This document shows positions 1 through 10,056 of a DNA stretch of 43,855 bases, one piece after another. This stretch comes from JBBDNV01 sp040877415 (GTDB taxonomy: Bacteria; Planctomycetota; Planctomycetia; Pirellulales; PALSA-1355), in assembly GCA_040877415.1 (NCBI GenBank), contig JBBDNV010000006.1:1-43855 (forward strand). The letters run 5' to 3'. How positions within the stretch are numbered: the first letter of the stretch is position 1; each line of letters opens with the position of its first letter. Both the position numbers and the translations under genes were made by a program. The notes below the pieces were generated by a model. That model was not told the origin of the DNA and did no database searches. It was given only the letters and a program-made list of their open reading frames with translations.

Positions 1-1655
1 ATGAAATCCTGCACCTGGTCGGGCCGGTAGTGGTTGCGCTTCAAGAACAGCGCCAGGTCGATCATCGAATCGAGCGAACTGCCCGGATGGCTGGCGATAA
101 AGTACGGCACGAGAAACTGTTCCTTTCCGGCCCGCCGCGATTCTTTCTCAAATTCCCGGGCGAATTCCTCAAAGTCCTCAACGCCGGGTTTTTTCATCTG
201 CGCCAGGACGGCCGGGTCGGTATGCTCGGGCGCGACCTTTAGATGGCCGCCGACGTGGTGCGTTGTCAGTTCGCGCATGTAATCGGGGCTGCGGCGAGCC
301 AGATCCATGCGAATGCCGGAGGCCACCAGTACCTTCTTGACTCCCGGCTGGCTGCGGGCGTCCTTCATCAATTGCACGAGCGGACCATGATCGGTGCCCA
401 ATAGCTTGCAGATCGTCGGATGCACGCAACTCAGTCGGCGGCACTTGGCTTCCACCTCGGGCCGCAGGCAGCGCATCTGGTACATGTTGGCGGTCGGGCC
501 GCCGATGTCGCTCACCACGCCCTTGAAATCGGGATCGGCCGTCATCTGGCGGATTTCAGCCAGCACCGACTCGGGACTGCGGCTTTGAATGATCCGCCCC
601 TCGTGCGCCGTAATCGAACAAAACGTGCAACCGCCGAAGCAGCCGCGCATGATCTGCACCGAATCCTTGACCACCTCGTAGGCCGGAATCGGCCGCCGTC
701 CATAGCTCGGGTGCGGCTTGCGCGTGAACGGCAAACCGTAGACGCGGTCCATTTCCGCTTGCGCCAGCGGCAGCGCCGGCGGATTCGCCACGACGCACTC
801 GCGATCGTGGTATTGCGCGAGCCGCCGGGCGTTGTGCGGGTTGGTTTCGTTGTGGGCGATCTTGGTCATTTCGGCAAATGCCCACTTGTCCCCCGCGACT
901 TGCTCGTAGCTGGGCAGCACGATCGTGCCTTCGGTCGGCGGCAACTCTTTGGCCCCCAGCCGATAGGCCACGCCCCGCATGTCGCGCAAGTCGCGCACGC
1001 CCCTGCCGGCCCTCAGCCGCCGGGCGATCTCGACAATTCCGCGTTCCCCCATGCCGAACACCAACAGGTCGGCCTTGCAATCCAGCAGGATCGAACGGCG
1101 CACCTTGTCGCTCCAGTAGTCGTAGTGTGCGAGGCGGCGCAAGCTGGCCTCAACGCCGCCGGCGATCACCGCCACGCCGCGGTACGCCTCGCGCGCACGC
1201 TGGCAGTAGGACAAAGTCGCCCGATCGGGCCGCCGGCCGATCTGTCCGTCCGGGCTGTAGGCATCGTCATTGCGCACCTTGCGATTAGCCGTGTAGTGAT
1301 TGATCATCGAGTCCATGTTGCCGGCGCTAATCGCGAAGAACAGCCGCGGGCGGCCAAACGTGCGCCAAGCTTCACAGGAATGCCAGTCGGGCTGGCTCAA
1401 GATCGCCACCCGAAATCCCTCGCTTTCGAGCAACCGGCCCAACAGGGCCATGGCAAAGCTCGGATGATCGACGTAGGCGTCGCCGCTGACGAACACCACG
1501 TCGACTTCATTCCAGCCGCGCGCCTGCATCTCGGCGCGGGTCATCGGAAGAGGCGGCGTCGGCTTCGGCCGCTCGCCGCCGGTCGGCGATTGCACCGCGG
1601 ATTCCTGCCCCAGGATCGGAAGGGGGGAGATCGAACTGGCGGCAGGATCGGACAT
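1..1655 (-). CDS. ygiQ: YgiQ-family radical SAM protein (3' end outside window)
   Basis: I read this minus-strand frame from ATG at 1655 to the window edge, about 551 codons with no stop. E. coli YgiQ is about 740 residues, so roughly the last quarter is missing. Near residues 336-346 it carries RGCFGGCTFCSIT, the CxxxCxxC radical-SAM cluster motif in the form typical of the YgiQ (UPF0313) family, followed by EGRIIQSRS. The N-terminal part contains the family's DAYVDHPSF and GGVEASLRR segments. The protein should bind a [4Fe-4S] cluster and S-adenosylmethionine in the cytoplasm; its substrate is unknown. The start is the first ATG after a Pro/Ser-rich stretch and has no clear Shine-Dalgarno. 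A TAGAAT -10-like box lies about 55 bases upstream. The long plus-strand frame opposite it is a GC-driven shadow. Confidence 0.93.
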   Translation of the reverse strand, partial: MSDPAASSISPLPILGQESAVQSPTGGERPKPTPPLPMTRAEMQARGWNEVDVVFVSGDAYVDHPSFAMALLGRLLESEGFRVAILSQPDWHSCEAWRTFGRPRLFFAISAGNMDSMINHYTANRKVRNDDAYSPDGQIGRRPDRATLSYCQRAREAYRGVAVIAGGVEASLRRLAHYDYWSDKVRRSILLDCKADLLVFGMGERGIVEIARRLRAGRGVRDLRDMRGVAYRLGAKELPPTEGTIVLPSYEQVAGDKWAFAEMTKIAHNETNPHNARRLAQYHDRECVVANPPALPLAQAEMDRVYGLPFTRKPHPSYGRRPIPAYEVVKDSVQIMRGCFGGCTFCSITAHEGRIIQSRSPESVLAEIRQMTADPDFKGVVSDIGGPTANMYQMRCLRPEVEAKCRRLSCVHPTICKLLGTDHGPLVQLMKDARSQPGVKKVLVASGIRMDLARRSPDYMRELTTHHVGGHLKVAPEHTDPAVLAQMKKPGVEDFEEFAREFEKESRRAGKEQFLVPYFIASHPGSSLDSMIDLALFLKRNHYRPDQVQDF

Positions 1656-1709
1656 GTGCTGGCAAGGCAAACGAGCGACACGAGAGCGAAACAAACGCGG
1701 CGACCCGGT

Positions 1710-1715
1710 ATTCTA
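1710..1715 (-). promoter_or_regulatory. Possible -10 box of the YgiQ gene
   Basis: TAGAAT on the minus strand, 55 bases upstream of the YgiQ start. No good -35 is visible. It counts only because the same hexamer recurs before other starts here (5835 minus, 5911 plus). Confidence 0.28.
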
Positions 1716-1820
1716 TCACTCCCGAGCCACACGGGGCTACGGCCGCATGCACGTCGTCATCGTGGCCAGCCGACAACGGGCCATCATCGCTCTTGTATCG
1801 CAACGCCAAAAAGCTATTTT

Positions 1821-1829
1821 TGTTATGGT
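1821..1829 (+). promoter_or_regulatory. Possible extended -10 (TGTTATGGT)
   Basis: TG-n-TATGGT inside an AT-rich patch (ATTTTTGTTATGGT), 33 bases before the ATG of the small membrane protein. Nearly the same string (AATTTTGTTATGCT) precedes the cyclophilin gene at 24373. The GC-rich surroundings make the patch stand out. Confidence 0.33.
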
Positions 1830-1861
1830 CACCGCCCCACCCAAGTCAGGATTGCACGCCC

Positions 1862-2071
1862 ATGTCCGATGAACGACCCCCCATGTCACCGAGGACCCTT
1901 CTGGCCCTGATTATGGGTGGCCTAATCGTCTGGGGTATTTACGTCGCGGTCGGCGTCTTGTGGTACGGCCTCAATCCGACGGGCGCCATCGCCGTACTGG
2001 TCTGCGTGGGCATGTTCCTGGGGTTTTGGCTGCTGTTGTTGCGGACGCAAAAGCGCGATAAACAGGAATAG
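1862..2071 (+). CDS. Small two-helix membrane protein, unknown function
   Basis: 69 residues starting at ATG 1862. The upstream in-frame TTG/GTG region lies in the presumed promoter, so I reject the longer frame. A hydrophilic Pro-rich N-terminus (MSDERPPMSP) is followed by two hydrophobic segments, about residues 12-32 and 41-60, separated by a short NPTG turn. A charged tail (RTQKRDKQE) fits the cytoplasmic side. This looks like a helical hairpin with both ends inside. No enzymatic motif is visible and I do not recognise the family. It stands alone between the YgiQ gene (opposite strand) and the decarboxylase, with 331 bases after it. Small proteins of this layout are common in planctomycete genomes, but that is general knowledge and not evidence of role. 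Confidence 0.6.
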   Translation: MSDERPPMSPRTLLALIMGGLIVWGIYVAVGVLWYGLNPTGAIAVLVCVGMFLGFWLLLLRTQKRDKQE

Positions 2072-2402
2072 CCGCCCGCTGCAATCCGGGCTATCCCTTC
2101 TCGCGCTGTTAGTTGCAAGCCCGCAATTGTCGCCCGGCCACAATCCCCCATGGGCCCCGGCTCGGAGCCAAACCGTCCGAACTCTTCGCGCGCATCTCAA
2201 CTTATGACAGCACCACGATTTGCGTGCCGCCGCGGCAGCACACCCCAGCGATCCAGTGGTCTGGTGCCCGCGTAGAACTGAGCGAGGATCCGAATTGTTC
2301 CGTATCCTTGATTGATAGATAATCCCGCCGGTTATGTTCACCTCCGGCCGGTGGGGAGCACCCGAAAAGCGATCCTGGCGCCAACAGCAGAGGACGAGTT
2401 CC
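2072..2402 (+). other. Intergenic region before the decarboxylase
   Basis: About 330 bases without a credible gene. Short frames on both strands have shadow-like composition. The distal part holds the proposed decarboxylase promoter at 2295-2323. No terminator with a U-tract is visible after the small membrane protein. Confidence 0.6.
2295..2323 (+). promoter_or_regulatory. Proposed promoter of the decarboxylase-GT9 pair
   Basis: TTGTTC, 17-base spacer, GATAAT. The -10 matches 5 of 6 consensus bases. It would start transcription near 2330, leaving a leader of about 70 bases to ATG 2403. Confidence 0.42.
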
Positions 2403-4097
2403 ATGGCAACAGAAATCACGGCCGTGCGGCCCTTGCGTCCGGCGCCCCCTTCGCCGGCGACCGGAATGTCGATCGGCGAATACCTGATCCGCCGGTTGCA
2501 AGATTACGGCATCGGCCACGTGTTCGGCATTCCGGGCGACTACGTCTTGCAGTTTTATTCGATGCTCGATCGCAGCCCGATCAAGGTGGTAACCACAACG
2601 CGCGAGGACTGTGCCGGCTTCGCGGCCGACGCCTACGCGCGGGTGCACGGCATGGGCGCCGTGTGCGTGACGTACTGCGTGGGCGGCTTGAGCCTGTGCA
2701 ACAGCGTGGCGGGTGCCTACGCGGAAAAATCGCCGGTCGTCGTGATCACCGGTTCGCCCGGTTTGAAGGAGCGCTACAACAATCCGCTGTTGCATCATCG
2801 CGTGCGCGATTTTCGCACGCAGTACGACGTGTTCGAAAAGCTCTGCATTGCGGGCACGGAGCTGCACGATCCGCAGACGGCCTTCCACGAAATCGATAGG
2901 GTGCTGCACGCCGCGGCGCGATACAAACGGCCGGTCTACATCGAGATTCCGCGCGACATGGTGGGAGTCGTGCCGGAGTTGCCGCACCGTTTTCAGGACA
3001 CGCACGAGACGAGCGACCCGGACGTGCTGGCCGAGGCGGTGGCCGAGGCCGAGCGCTGGCTCAATAGCTGTCAAAGGCCGGCCATCGTGGGCGGCGTGGA
3101 AATCCATCGCTTCGCGCTGCAGGACGAACTTCTGGCGCTGGCCGAGGGCTCGCAGATTCCCATCACGACGACCATGCTCGGCAAGAGCATCATCCCCGAA
3201 ACGCATCCGCTGTTCGTCGGCTTGTACGAAGGTGCGATGGGCAACGACGTGGTCACCCGGTTCGTCGAGGAGAGCGACTGCCTGCTGCTGTTGGGCACGT
3301 TCATGACCGACATCAACCTGGGGATCTACACGGCCAATCTCGACCCGGCCCGCTGCATTTACGCCACCAGCGAGCAGTTGCGCATCCGGCACCATCACTA
3401 TCACAACGTGCTGCTGCCCGACTTCATGCGCGAACTGGCCGCGCGCCGCCCGCATCCGCCGCGCCGCAAGATCCCGCAAGTGCAGAGCCTGGCCACGGAG
3501 AAATTCGTGCTAAAGCCCGGCGAAGCCATCCGCGTGTCGCGCATGATCGCCCGGCTGAACGAGTCGCTCGACGACGAAACGGTCGTGATCGCCGACATCG
3601 GCGACGCGCTGTTTTCGGCCACCGAGTTGGTGATTCGGGGGCGGACCGAGTTTCTCAGCCCGGCGTACTATACGTCGATGGGGTTTTCGGTGCCCGCCGC
3701 GCTGGGAGCGCAGATGGCCCGGCCCGATCTTCGCACCGTCGTGATCGTCGGCGACGGCGCGTTTCAGATGACCGGCTGCGAGCTGTCGTCGCTGGTGCGG
3801 TACAAGTTTCCGGTCGTCATCATCGTACTCGACAACGGCGGATACGGCACCGAGCGGTTTTTGCAGCCCGGCAACTTCGAGTTCAACAACATCCAGCCCT
3901 GGGCTTACCACAAGCTGCCGGAAGTTTTTGGCGGAGGCCGCGGCTATCTGGTGCGCACCGAGGGCGACTTCGACGCCGCGCTGCGAGAAGCACTGGCCGA
4001 TCGGAGCAACCCGAGCCTGATCCACGTCGTCCTCGACAAGGACGACCACAGCACGTCACTCGAACGACTGACCGAAAAACTCAGCAAGCGCGTGTGA
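2403..4097 (+). CDS. ThDP-dependent 2-keto acid decarboxylase (pyruvate/indolepyruvate decarboxylase type)
   Basis: 564 residues from ATG 2403, which is preceded by AGAGGA at good spacing; a longer in-frame start at 2334 overlaps the promoter and lacks this. It should decarboxylate a 2-keto acid to an aldehyde using thiamine diphosphate and Mg2+ in the cytoplasm. Family catalytic features are visible in order: GIPGDY (catalytic Asp), TREDCAGFAADAYAR (ThDP-activating Glu), LLHHRV (His-His pair), GDGAFQ and, 25 residues later, DNGGYGTE (Mg2+ Asn and active-site Glu). These His, Asp and Glu positions are characteristic of decarboxylases rather than acetolactate synthases. Substrate cannot be assigned; pyruvate, phenylpyruvate or indolepyruvate are all possible. 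The first Asn of the usual NN pair is Asp, but the metal-binding second Asn is kept. A GT9 gene follows after 18 bases, probably co-transcribed. Confidence 0.9.
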   Translation: MATEITAVRPLRPAPPSPATGMSIGEYLIRRLQDYGIGHVFGIPGDYVLQFYSMLDRSPIKVVTTTREDCAGFAADAYARVHGMGAVCVTYCVGGLSLCNSVAGAYAEKSPVVVITGSPGLKERYNNPLLHHRVRDFRTQYDVFEKLCIAGTELHDPQTAFHEIDRVLHAAARYKRPVYIEIPRDMVGVVPELPHRFQDTHETSDPDVLAEAVAEAERWLNSCQRPAIVGGVEIHRFALQDELLALAEGSQIPITTTMLGKSIIPETHPLFVGLYEGAMGNDVVTRFVEESDCLLLLGTFMTDINLGIYTANLDPARCIYATSEQLRIRHHHYHNVLLPDFMRELAARRPHPPRRKIPQVQSLATEKFVLKPGEAIRVSRMIARLNESLDDETVVIADIGDALFSATELVIRGRTEFLSPAYYTSMGFSVPAALGAQMARPDLRTVVIVGDGAFQMTGCELSSLVRYKFPVVIIVLDNGGYGTERFLQPGNFEFNNIQPWAYHKLPEVFGGGRGYLVRTEGDFDAALREALADRSNPSLIHVVLDKDDHSTSLERLTEKLSKRV

Positions 4098-4115
4098 AGA
4101 GATGAAGGCCCAAGG

Positions 4116-5147
4116 ATGACGGAAAGGATTCTCATCGTCCGGCTGAGCGCCATCGGTGACGTGCTGCACGGATTGCCGGCGCTGAATGCACTGCGCGATG
4201 CCCGGCCCCGGGCGTTTATTGCTTGGGTGGTGGAAGGAGCGGCGGCACAACTGTTGCGCGATCACAAAGCCCTCGATGAGCTCATCGTGGTTCCGCGCAA
4301 GTGGCTCAAATCGCCGCGCGCCGTAATGGACCTGCGCCGGCGGCTGCGCCCGCTGCGATTCGACATTTCCATCGACTTGCAAGGGCTTACCAAAAGCGCC
4401 GTGGCCGCGCGGCTCTCGGGAGCCCGGCATCGCATCGGATTCGCAGGCCGCGACGGCCGCGAACTGAGCCGCTGGCTGAACAACGACCGCGTGCCGGCCA
4501 CGCGAACCCACGTGGTCAATCGCAATCTGGAATTGCTCGCGCCGCTGGGCATCACCAGCCCCATCGCGCGGTTTGATCTCGAAGATACCGCTTCCGACGC
4601 TCTCTCTGCCCGCGAAATTCTGGCGGCACGGCGGCTCGCGGATCGGTTCGCGGTTATCAATCCAGGAGCGGGCTGGCCGTCAAAACTTTGGCCGGCCGAG
4701 CGCTTTGCGGGCGTGGCGCGATACTTGGGGCATCGGCACTCATTGAGATCGCTGGTCACCTGGGCCGGCGAAGCGGAACGAGCATCTGCCGAGCAAATCG
4801 TCGCCGGCTCGGCCGGTTTTGCCACAATCGCGCCTGCGACCAGCCTCCGCGAATTGGCGGCCATTGCGCGGCAAGCCGCCGTGTTCGTCAGTTCCGACAC
4901 CGGACCCTTGCACCTGGCGGCCGCGGTGGGAACGCCGTGCGTGGGTCTGTTCGGGCCGATGCCCGCCGAGCGCAACGGACCTTATGGCCCCGGGCACGCG
5001 GCCGTACAAAAGATGTGCTTGAAGGGCACCAGCCGCCAGCGCCGCACGGCGGGGCCGGAATCGATGGAAGCAATTTCGATCGAGGACGTTTGCAAAGCCT
5101 GCGATCAAGTTCTCGGCTCGGCGGAGCCGGCGCGGCGCACGGCGTGA
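4116..5147 (+). CDS. Glycosyltransferase family 9 (heptosyltransferase-like)
   Basis: 343 residues. It opens with ILIVRLSAIGDVLHGLPAL, the family-9 N-terminal signature (ADP-heptose:LPS heptosyltransferase, WaaC/WaaF/RfaF type). Near residue 255 it has SSDTGPLHLAAAVGTPCVGL followed by FGP, the C-terminal nucleotide-sugar-binding block (usually TG.LH.A...P...LFG). The protein is GT-B fold, cytoplasmic or membrane-peripheral, and likely adds a heptose-like sugar to a lipid-linked glycan. Length matches the family (about 340). No Shine-Dalgarno stands out apart from a weak purine run (AAGGATGACGG) over the start. It lies 18 bases after the decarboxylase, and ends 52 bases before the convergent DUF4254-type gene. 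Exact acceptor and donor are unknown. Confidence 0.9.
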   Translation: MTERILIVRLSAIGDVLHGLPALNALRDARPRAFIAWVVEGAAAQLLRDHKALDELIVVPRKWLKSPRAVMDLRRRLRPLRFDISIDLQGLTKSAVAARLSGARHRIGFAGRDGRELSRWLNNDRVPATRTHVVNRNLELLAPLGITSPIARFDLEDTASDALSAREILAARRLADRFAVINPGAGWPSKLWPAERFAGVARYLGHRHSLRSLVTWAGEAERASAEQIVAGSAGFATIAPATSLRELAAIARQAAVFVSSDTGPLHLAAAVGTPCVGLFGPMPAERNGPYGPGHAAVQKMCLKGTSRQRRTAGPESMEAISIEDVCKACDQVLGSAEPARRTA

Positions 5148-5199
5148 TGGGGCCGCGCTGCAGACTACGTCGTCCGTACGCTTGCGGCTTAGCATCGCG

Positions 5200-5802
5200 T
5201 CAGGAGCCGGCTTGACCCGGTTTGTACAGGTACGGGTTCATCGTCGGGTCGTTGTACATCTTGAACTGGAAGTAAACCTTCAACCGTTTGCGGCCGGCGA
5301 AAATGTCTTCCAGCAACTCGCGCAGCGATTGCGCCAGATCGCGATGTTGCTCGGCCAGCACGTCCAATCGGCTGCGGGCCTTGGCGCGATGCTCTTCGCT
5401 GGCGTCGGCCCGATTGGCCTGCTCCCGCATGTGGTAGCGGCGCAGCGCGAGAATCGAAAGACGGTCGATCGTGCTGCCGGGGGTTTCGGTGTTTTGCCGG
5501 GCGCCGGGCGCCGGCTCGATCTTCTGCTCGGCCAGCATCTGCAACAGCGCCGCGTCGAGCTGCTCGATGCCGTCGTTGCGTTTCTGGTTGTAGCCGTCGA
5601 TGGCCCGCTTCACCGCGGCAATCCGCGCGTCGCCCACGTTGGGGCTGCGGGCAATGTCCTCCTCGTGCCACAGCAGATAGTTGAACGTGTGCTGCTGGCA
5701 GACCAGTTGCAGAAAGCCCGTGTACGGATTGGCGATCTCCTGCGTATGCCAAAGCGCGACGGTGTGGGCATGCAGGTCGGTAATTTCGTCAACATCGATC
5801 AC
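5200..5802 (-). CDS. DUF4254-family protein, unknown function
   Basis: About 200 residues when started at GTG 5802, which is preceded by GAGG at 6-base spacing. A longer GTG start at 5880 would run through the proposed promoter. Diagnostic-looking segments are HAHTVALWH near the N-terminus, FNYLLWHEEDIAR, and IDRLSILALRRYHMREQ in the middle, which I recognise as the DUF4254 pattern. The rest is strongly helical with many charged residues (about residues 120-165), possibly coiled. No signal peptide or membrane helix is present, so it should be cytoplasmic. It is convergent with a GT9 glycosyltransferase; I recall DUF4254 genes beside GT9 genes elsewhere, but that is memory and not shown here. 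The function is unknown; the His-rich N-terminal motif might bind a metal. Confidence 0.68.
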   Translation of the reverse strand: MIDVDEITDLHAHTVALWHTQEIANPYTGFLQLVCQQHTFNYLLWHEEDIARSPNVGDARIAAVKRAIDGYNQKRNDGIEQLDAALLQMLAEQKIEPAPGARQNTETPGSTIDRLSILALRRYHMREQANRADASEEHRAKARSRLDVLAEQHRDLAQSLRELLEDIFAGRKRLKVYFQFKMYNDPTMNPYLYKPGQAGS

Positions 5803-5834
5803 GGTAATCCTCGTGAAAGATGACCGGTGATGCG

Positions 5835-5863
5835 ATTCTATCGCCGCCCGCTGGGCGTCACAA
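5835..5863 (-). promoter_or_regulatory. Proposed promoter of the DUF4254-type gene
   Basis: Minus strand TTGTGA, 17-base spacer, TAGAAT. A transcript would begin near 5828, about 26 bases before the GTG start at 5802. It also supports the GTG at 5802 over the longer start at 5880, which would lie upstream of the promoter. Confidence 0.5.
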
Positions 5864-5910
5864 GCGGCCGGCGGCGGCACGTTGATCTAGGCCTATCGCG
5901 ACTGTCGGCC

Positions 5911-5916
5911 TAGAAT
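5911..5916 (+). promoter_or_regulatory. Possible -10 box giving a near-leaderless mRNA
   Basis: TAGAAT ends 6 bases before ATG 5923 of the M28 gene, so a start site 6-8 bases downstream would fall on the ATG. No Shine-Dalgarno is present before this ATG. No matching -35 is visible. Confidence 0.35.
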
Positions 5917-5922
5917 TAAACC

Positions 5923-6939
5923 ATGTCACAAACAGCGGCGCACCCGATGAGCAAACCCTCCGGCCAAACCGTGCTGCTGGCGGCCGTGATTGTCGGCAGT
6001 TGCCTGCTAGTCGGCTATTTGCTCGCGTTTCAACACGCCGGCCCCAGCGCCACCCGCGCGGGCGTCCCCAGCCAGCTTACGCTGGAGGACATCCCGTTCG
6101 ACGGCCAGCGCGCGCTGGGGTATCTGAACGATCTGTGCGCGCTGGGTCCCCGCCCGAGCGGTTCGCCGGCAATGCAGACTCAGCAGGACATGCTCACCGA
6201 ACATTTTCGCAAGCTGGGGGGCAAGGTCAGCCTGCAAAAATTCCGCGCGCGGCATCCGCAGACCGGGGCCCCGGTGTCGATGGCCAACATGATTGTCCAG
6301 TGGCATCCCGAGCGGCGCGAACGGATCCTGCTGTGCGCGCATTACGATACGCGGCCTTTTCCCGATCGCGACCCGCGCAATCCGCGCGGCACATTCGTCG
6401 GCGCCAATGACGGCGCCAGCGGCACGTCGCTGTTGATGGAACTGGCTCACCAGATGGCCGATCTCACCGGCCGGCTGGGGGTCGATTTCGTGCTGTTCGA
6501 CGGCGAGGAGTTTGTGTTTGCCGACGGCGATCCGTACTTCATAGGCTCCGAGTATTTTGCCAGCGACTACCTGAACGAGGGGCATCGCCACCGTTATCGC
6601 TTCGCGGTGCTGATGGATCTGGTGGGAGACGCCGATCTGCAGATCTACCCCGATCGTCATAGCCTGTCGTGGAACGACACGCGACCGCTGGTGCAGCAGA
6701 TCTGGAGCACCGCGCGGCGGCTGGGCGTCAGTGAGTTTGCGCTGGACCGCCAATACGATATCCTCGACGATCACATCAAGCTGCACGACATCGCCCGAAT
6801 ACCGAGCTGCGACATCATCGACTTCAACTATCCGTATTGGCACACCGAGGGCGACGTGCCCGCTCGCTGTTCGGCCCTGTCGCTGGCCAAGGTGGGCTGG
6901 GTCGTCCAGGAGTGGTTGAAGCAAGCCGTGCGAAAGTAA
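5923..6939 (+). CDS. Membrane-anchored M28 metallopeptidase / glutaminyl-cyclase-like protein
   Basis: 338 residues with an N-terminal helix (about 16-37) that anchors or exports it; the catalytic domain would then be outside the cytoplasmic membrane. Zinc ligands of family M28 are all visible: H140 in LLCAHYDTRP, D163 in GANDGASG, E195/E196 in LFDGEEF, D232 in LMDLVGDAD and H307 in YPYWHTEGD. The segment ILDDHIKLHD (about 280-289) resembles the DDH.P motif of animal-type glutaminyl-peptide cyclotransferases. The protein may therefore cyclise N-terminal Gln, or act as an aminopeptidase; both belong to this fold. Start choice is uncertain: ATG 5923 has no Shine-Dalgarno, and ATG 5947 (MSKPSGQT) is an alternative with the same anchor. 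The next gene begins 43 bases later on the same strand. Confidence 0.88.
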   Translation: MSQTAAHPMSKPSGQTVLLAAVIVGSCLLVGYLLAFQHAGPSATRAGVPSQLTLEDIPFDGQRALGYLNDLCALGPRPSGSPAMQTQQDMLTEHFRKLGGKVSLQKFRARHPQTGAPVSMANMIVQWHPERRERILLCAHYDTRPFPDRDPRNPRGTFVGANDGASGTSLLMELAHQMADLTGRLGVDFVLFDGEEFVFADGDPYFIGSEYFASDYLNEGHRHRYRFAVLMDLVGDADLQIYPDRHSLSWNDTRPLVQQIWSTARRLGVSEFALDRQYDILDDHIKLHDIARIPSCDIIDFNYPYWHTEGDVPARCSALSLAKVGWVVQEWLKQAVRK

Positions 6940-6982
6940 CGCTCCGCCGCGTCGAACCAACGGGTCTTGAGGACCGCTCGCG

Positions 6983-7633
6983 ATGGACACATTTTCCGCT
7001 TGCCTGGCTTTTGGGCCGTTGGCGATTTATGTGATGTTGTTGGGGGCGATCAATCTGCGGCGGCGGCCGCTGGTGATCAGCGGCACGCGCGAGTCGCTCT
7101 CGCTCGGTTTGGCGCTCGTGGGGCTGGCGATCGTCGGGCCGATGCAGCTCTTCATGCCCGAGGAGGCCGCCACGCGATTCGGTCAGCTTGTCTGGTTGTT
7201 GCTGTTGGCCTTTTACGTCCTGTGCCTGACCTTGATCATCATGCTCAGCCGGCCGCGGTTGATCGTCTATAACATTTCGGCCGAGCGGTTGCGGCTGGCT
7301 CTCGACGCGGCGGCCCGGCGAATCGACGCCGACACGGTTTGGGCCGGTCGAAGTTTGAGCCTGCCGCTGGCGCGCGTACATTTGCACTTCGAAAACTTCC
7401 CGCCGTTGGGCAACGTCGCGCTTTTGGCCACCAGCGACGATCAGAGCGCCGTCGGCTGGCGACGTTTGGAAACCGCGCTGCGCGAGACACTGGACGAAAC
7501 GCCCATCGCCGTCCAGACGCACGGCTTCTGGATGCTGTTGTGTGGCGTGCTGATGCTTTCGGCACTGGCGTTCTGGGTGGCCGACGACCCGCAGACGATC
7601 GCGCAGGGAATCGAGCGAATGCTCCGCCCGTAA
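6983..7633 (+). CDS. Integral membrane protein, unknown function
   Basis: 216 residues from ATG 6983, with GAGG at useful distance upstream. Hydrophobic segments lie at about residues 5-20, 38-57, 66-88 and 181-201. Between helices three and four is a soluble stretch of about 90 residues (RLRLALDAAARRIDADTVWAG onward) with regular helix-strand character. It carries SLPLARVHLHFE and a Trp-Arg-Arg motif but no catalytic signature I recognise. It may be co-transcribed with the M28 gene, which ends 43 bases upstream. An 8-bp hairpin follows at 7644-7668, between this gene and the convergent ASCH gene. I do not recognise the family and assign no function. Confidence 0.7.
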   Translation: MDTFSACLAFGPLAIYVMLLGAINLRRRPLVISGTRESLSLGLALVGLAIVGPMQLFMPEEAATRFGQLVWLLLLAFYVLCLTLIIMLSRPRLIVYNISAERLRLALDAAARRIDADTVWAGRSLSLPLARVHLHFENFPPLGNVALLATSDDQSAVGWRRLETALRETLDETPIAVQTHGFWMLLCGVLMLSALAFWVADDPQTIAQGIERMLRP

Positions 7634-7643
7634 CGAAATTCCT

Positions 7644-7668
7644 TGCCACGGGTGGACAAGCCGTGGCA
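7644..7668 (+). repeat. TGCCACGG...CCGTGGCA hairpin, possible bidirectional terminator
   Basis: Perfect 8-bp stem (TGCCACGG / CCGTGGCA) with a 9-base loop between two convergent genes. There is no U-tract, so termination would be non-canonical. The left arm plus four bases, TGCCACGGGTGG, occurs again at 37059, which suggests a dispersed element. Confidence 0.5.
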
Positions 7669-7677
7669 CGGGGCGTC

Positions 7678-8034
7678 TCAGCGTTTGGCCGCTTTGTTCG
7701 CCTTGCGCTGGGCCGCGGCGGCGGCTTGCTCCTCGCGGGAAAACAGCTCGAAGCGAATGCGATAGGCCCGGTGTCCGTCGGCCAACTGGCCCGTGTAAAG
7801 GGTGGCCAATTCCTGCCGCAAGGCGTTGGCCGAGGCAAAACCGTCGGGGCGCGCGTCCTCGTCGGTCAGTTGAGACAGTTCGACCGGCTCGACGGAGAGC
7901 ACGCGAATGTAGCCGGCCCCCGGAATATAGCTGCGCTGCCCCGTCTTCATCCGGCAGACCTTCCACAACCGGACTGTCTGTGTTTTTTCGCCGGAACGAA
8001 TGGCGGGCATGAATTTCTTTTTGAACAGTAGCAC
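7678..8034 (-). CDS. ASCH-domain protein
   Basis: 118 residues, GTG start at 8034. The opening LLFKKKFMPAIRSGEKTQTVRL is the ASCH-domain pattern: a short strand, a helix, then G-x-K-T-x-T-x-R. The core continues with YIPGAGYIRVLSVEPVELSQL, a beta strand leading to the domain's second half. The family is related to PUA-like RNA-binding folds, and proposed roles include RNA binding or coactivation; some members hydrolyse N4-acetylcytidine. The last 20 residues are an Ala/Lys-rich tail. It lies 24 bases after the SPATA20-like gene on the same strand, so the two may be co-transcribed. No Shine-Dalgarno is visible before the GTG. Specific function is open. Confidence 0.75.
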   Translation of the reverse strand: MLLFKKKFMPAIRSGEKTQTVRLWKVCRMKTGQRSYIPGAGYIRVLSVEPVELSQLTDEDARPDGFASANALRQELATLYTGQLADGHRAYRIRFELFSREEQAAAAAQRKANKAAKR

Positions 8035-8058
8035 GACGTTGCGGCTGCTTTGGGAGAG

Positions 8059-10056
<1,998 letters not shown>

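Noticed and set aside
420..1910. Long plus-strand frame (496 codons) opposite the YgiQ gene
   Set aside because: Composition is Arg/His/Ala/Pro-rich with no family motif, while the minus frame has clear radical-SAM motifs. GC-rich third positions create such shadows.
2202..3479. 425-codon minus frame opposite the decarboxylase
   Set aside because: No domain motif, and the plus frame is unmistakable. It is a GC shadow.
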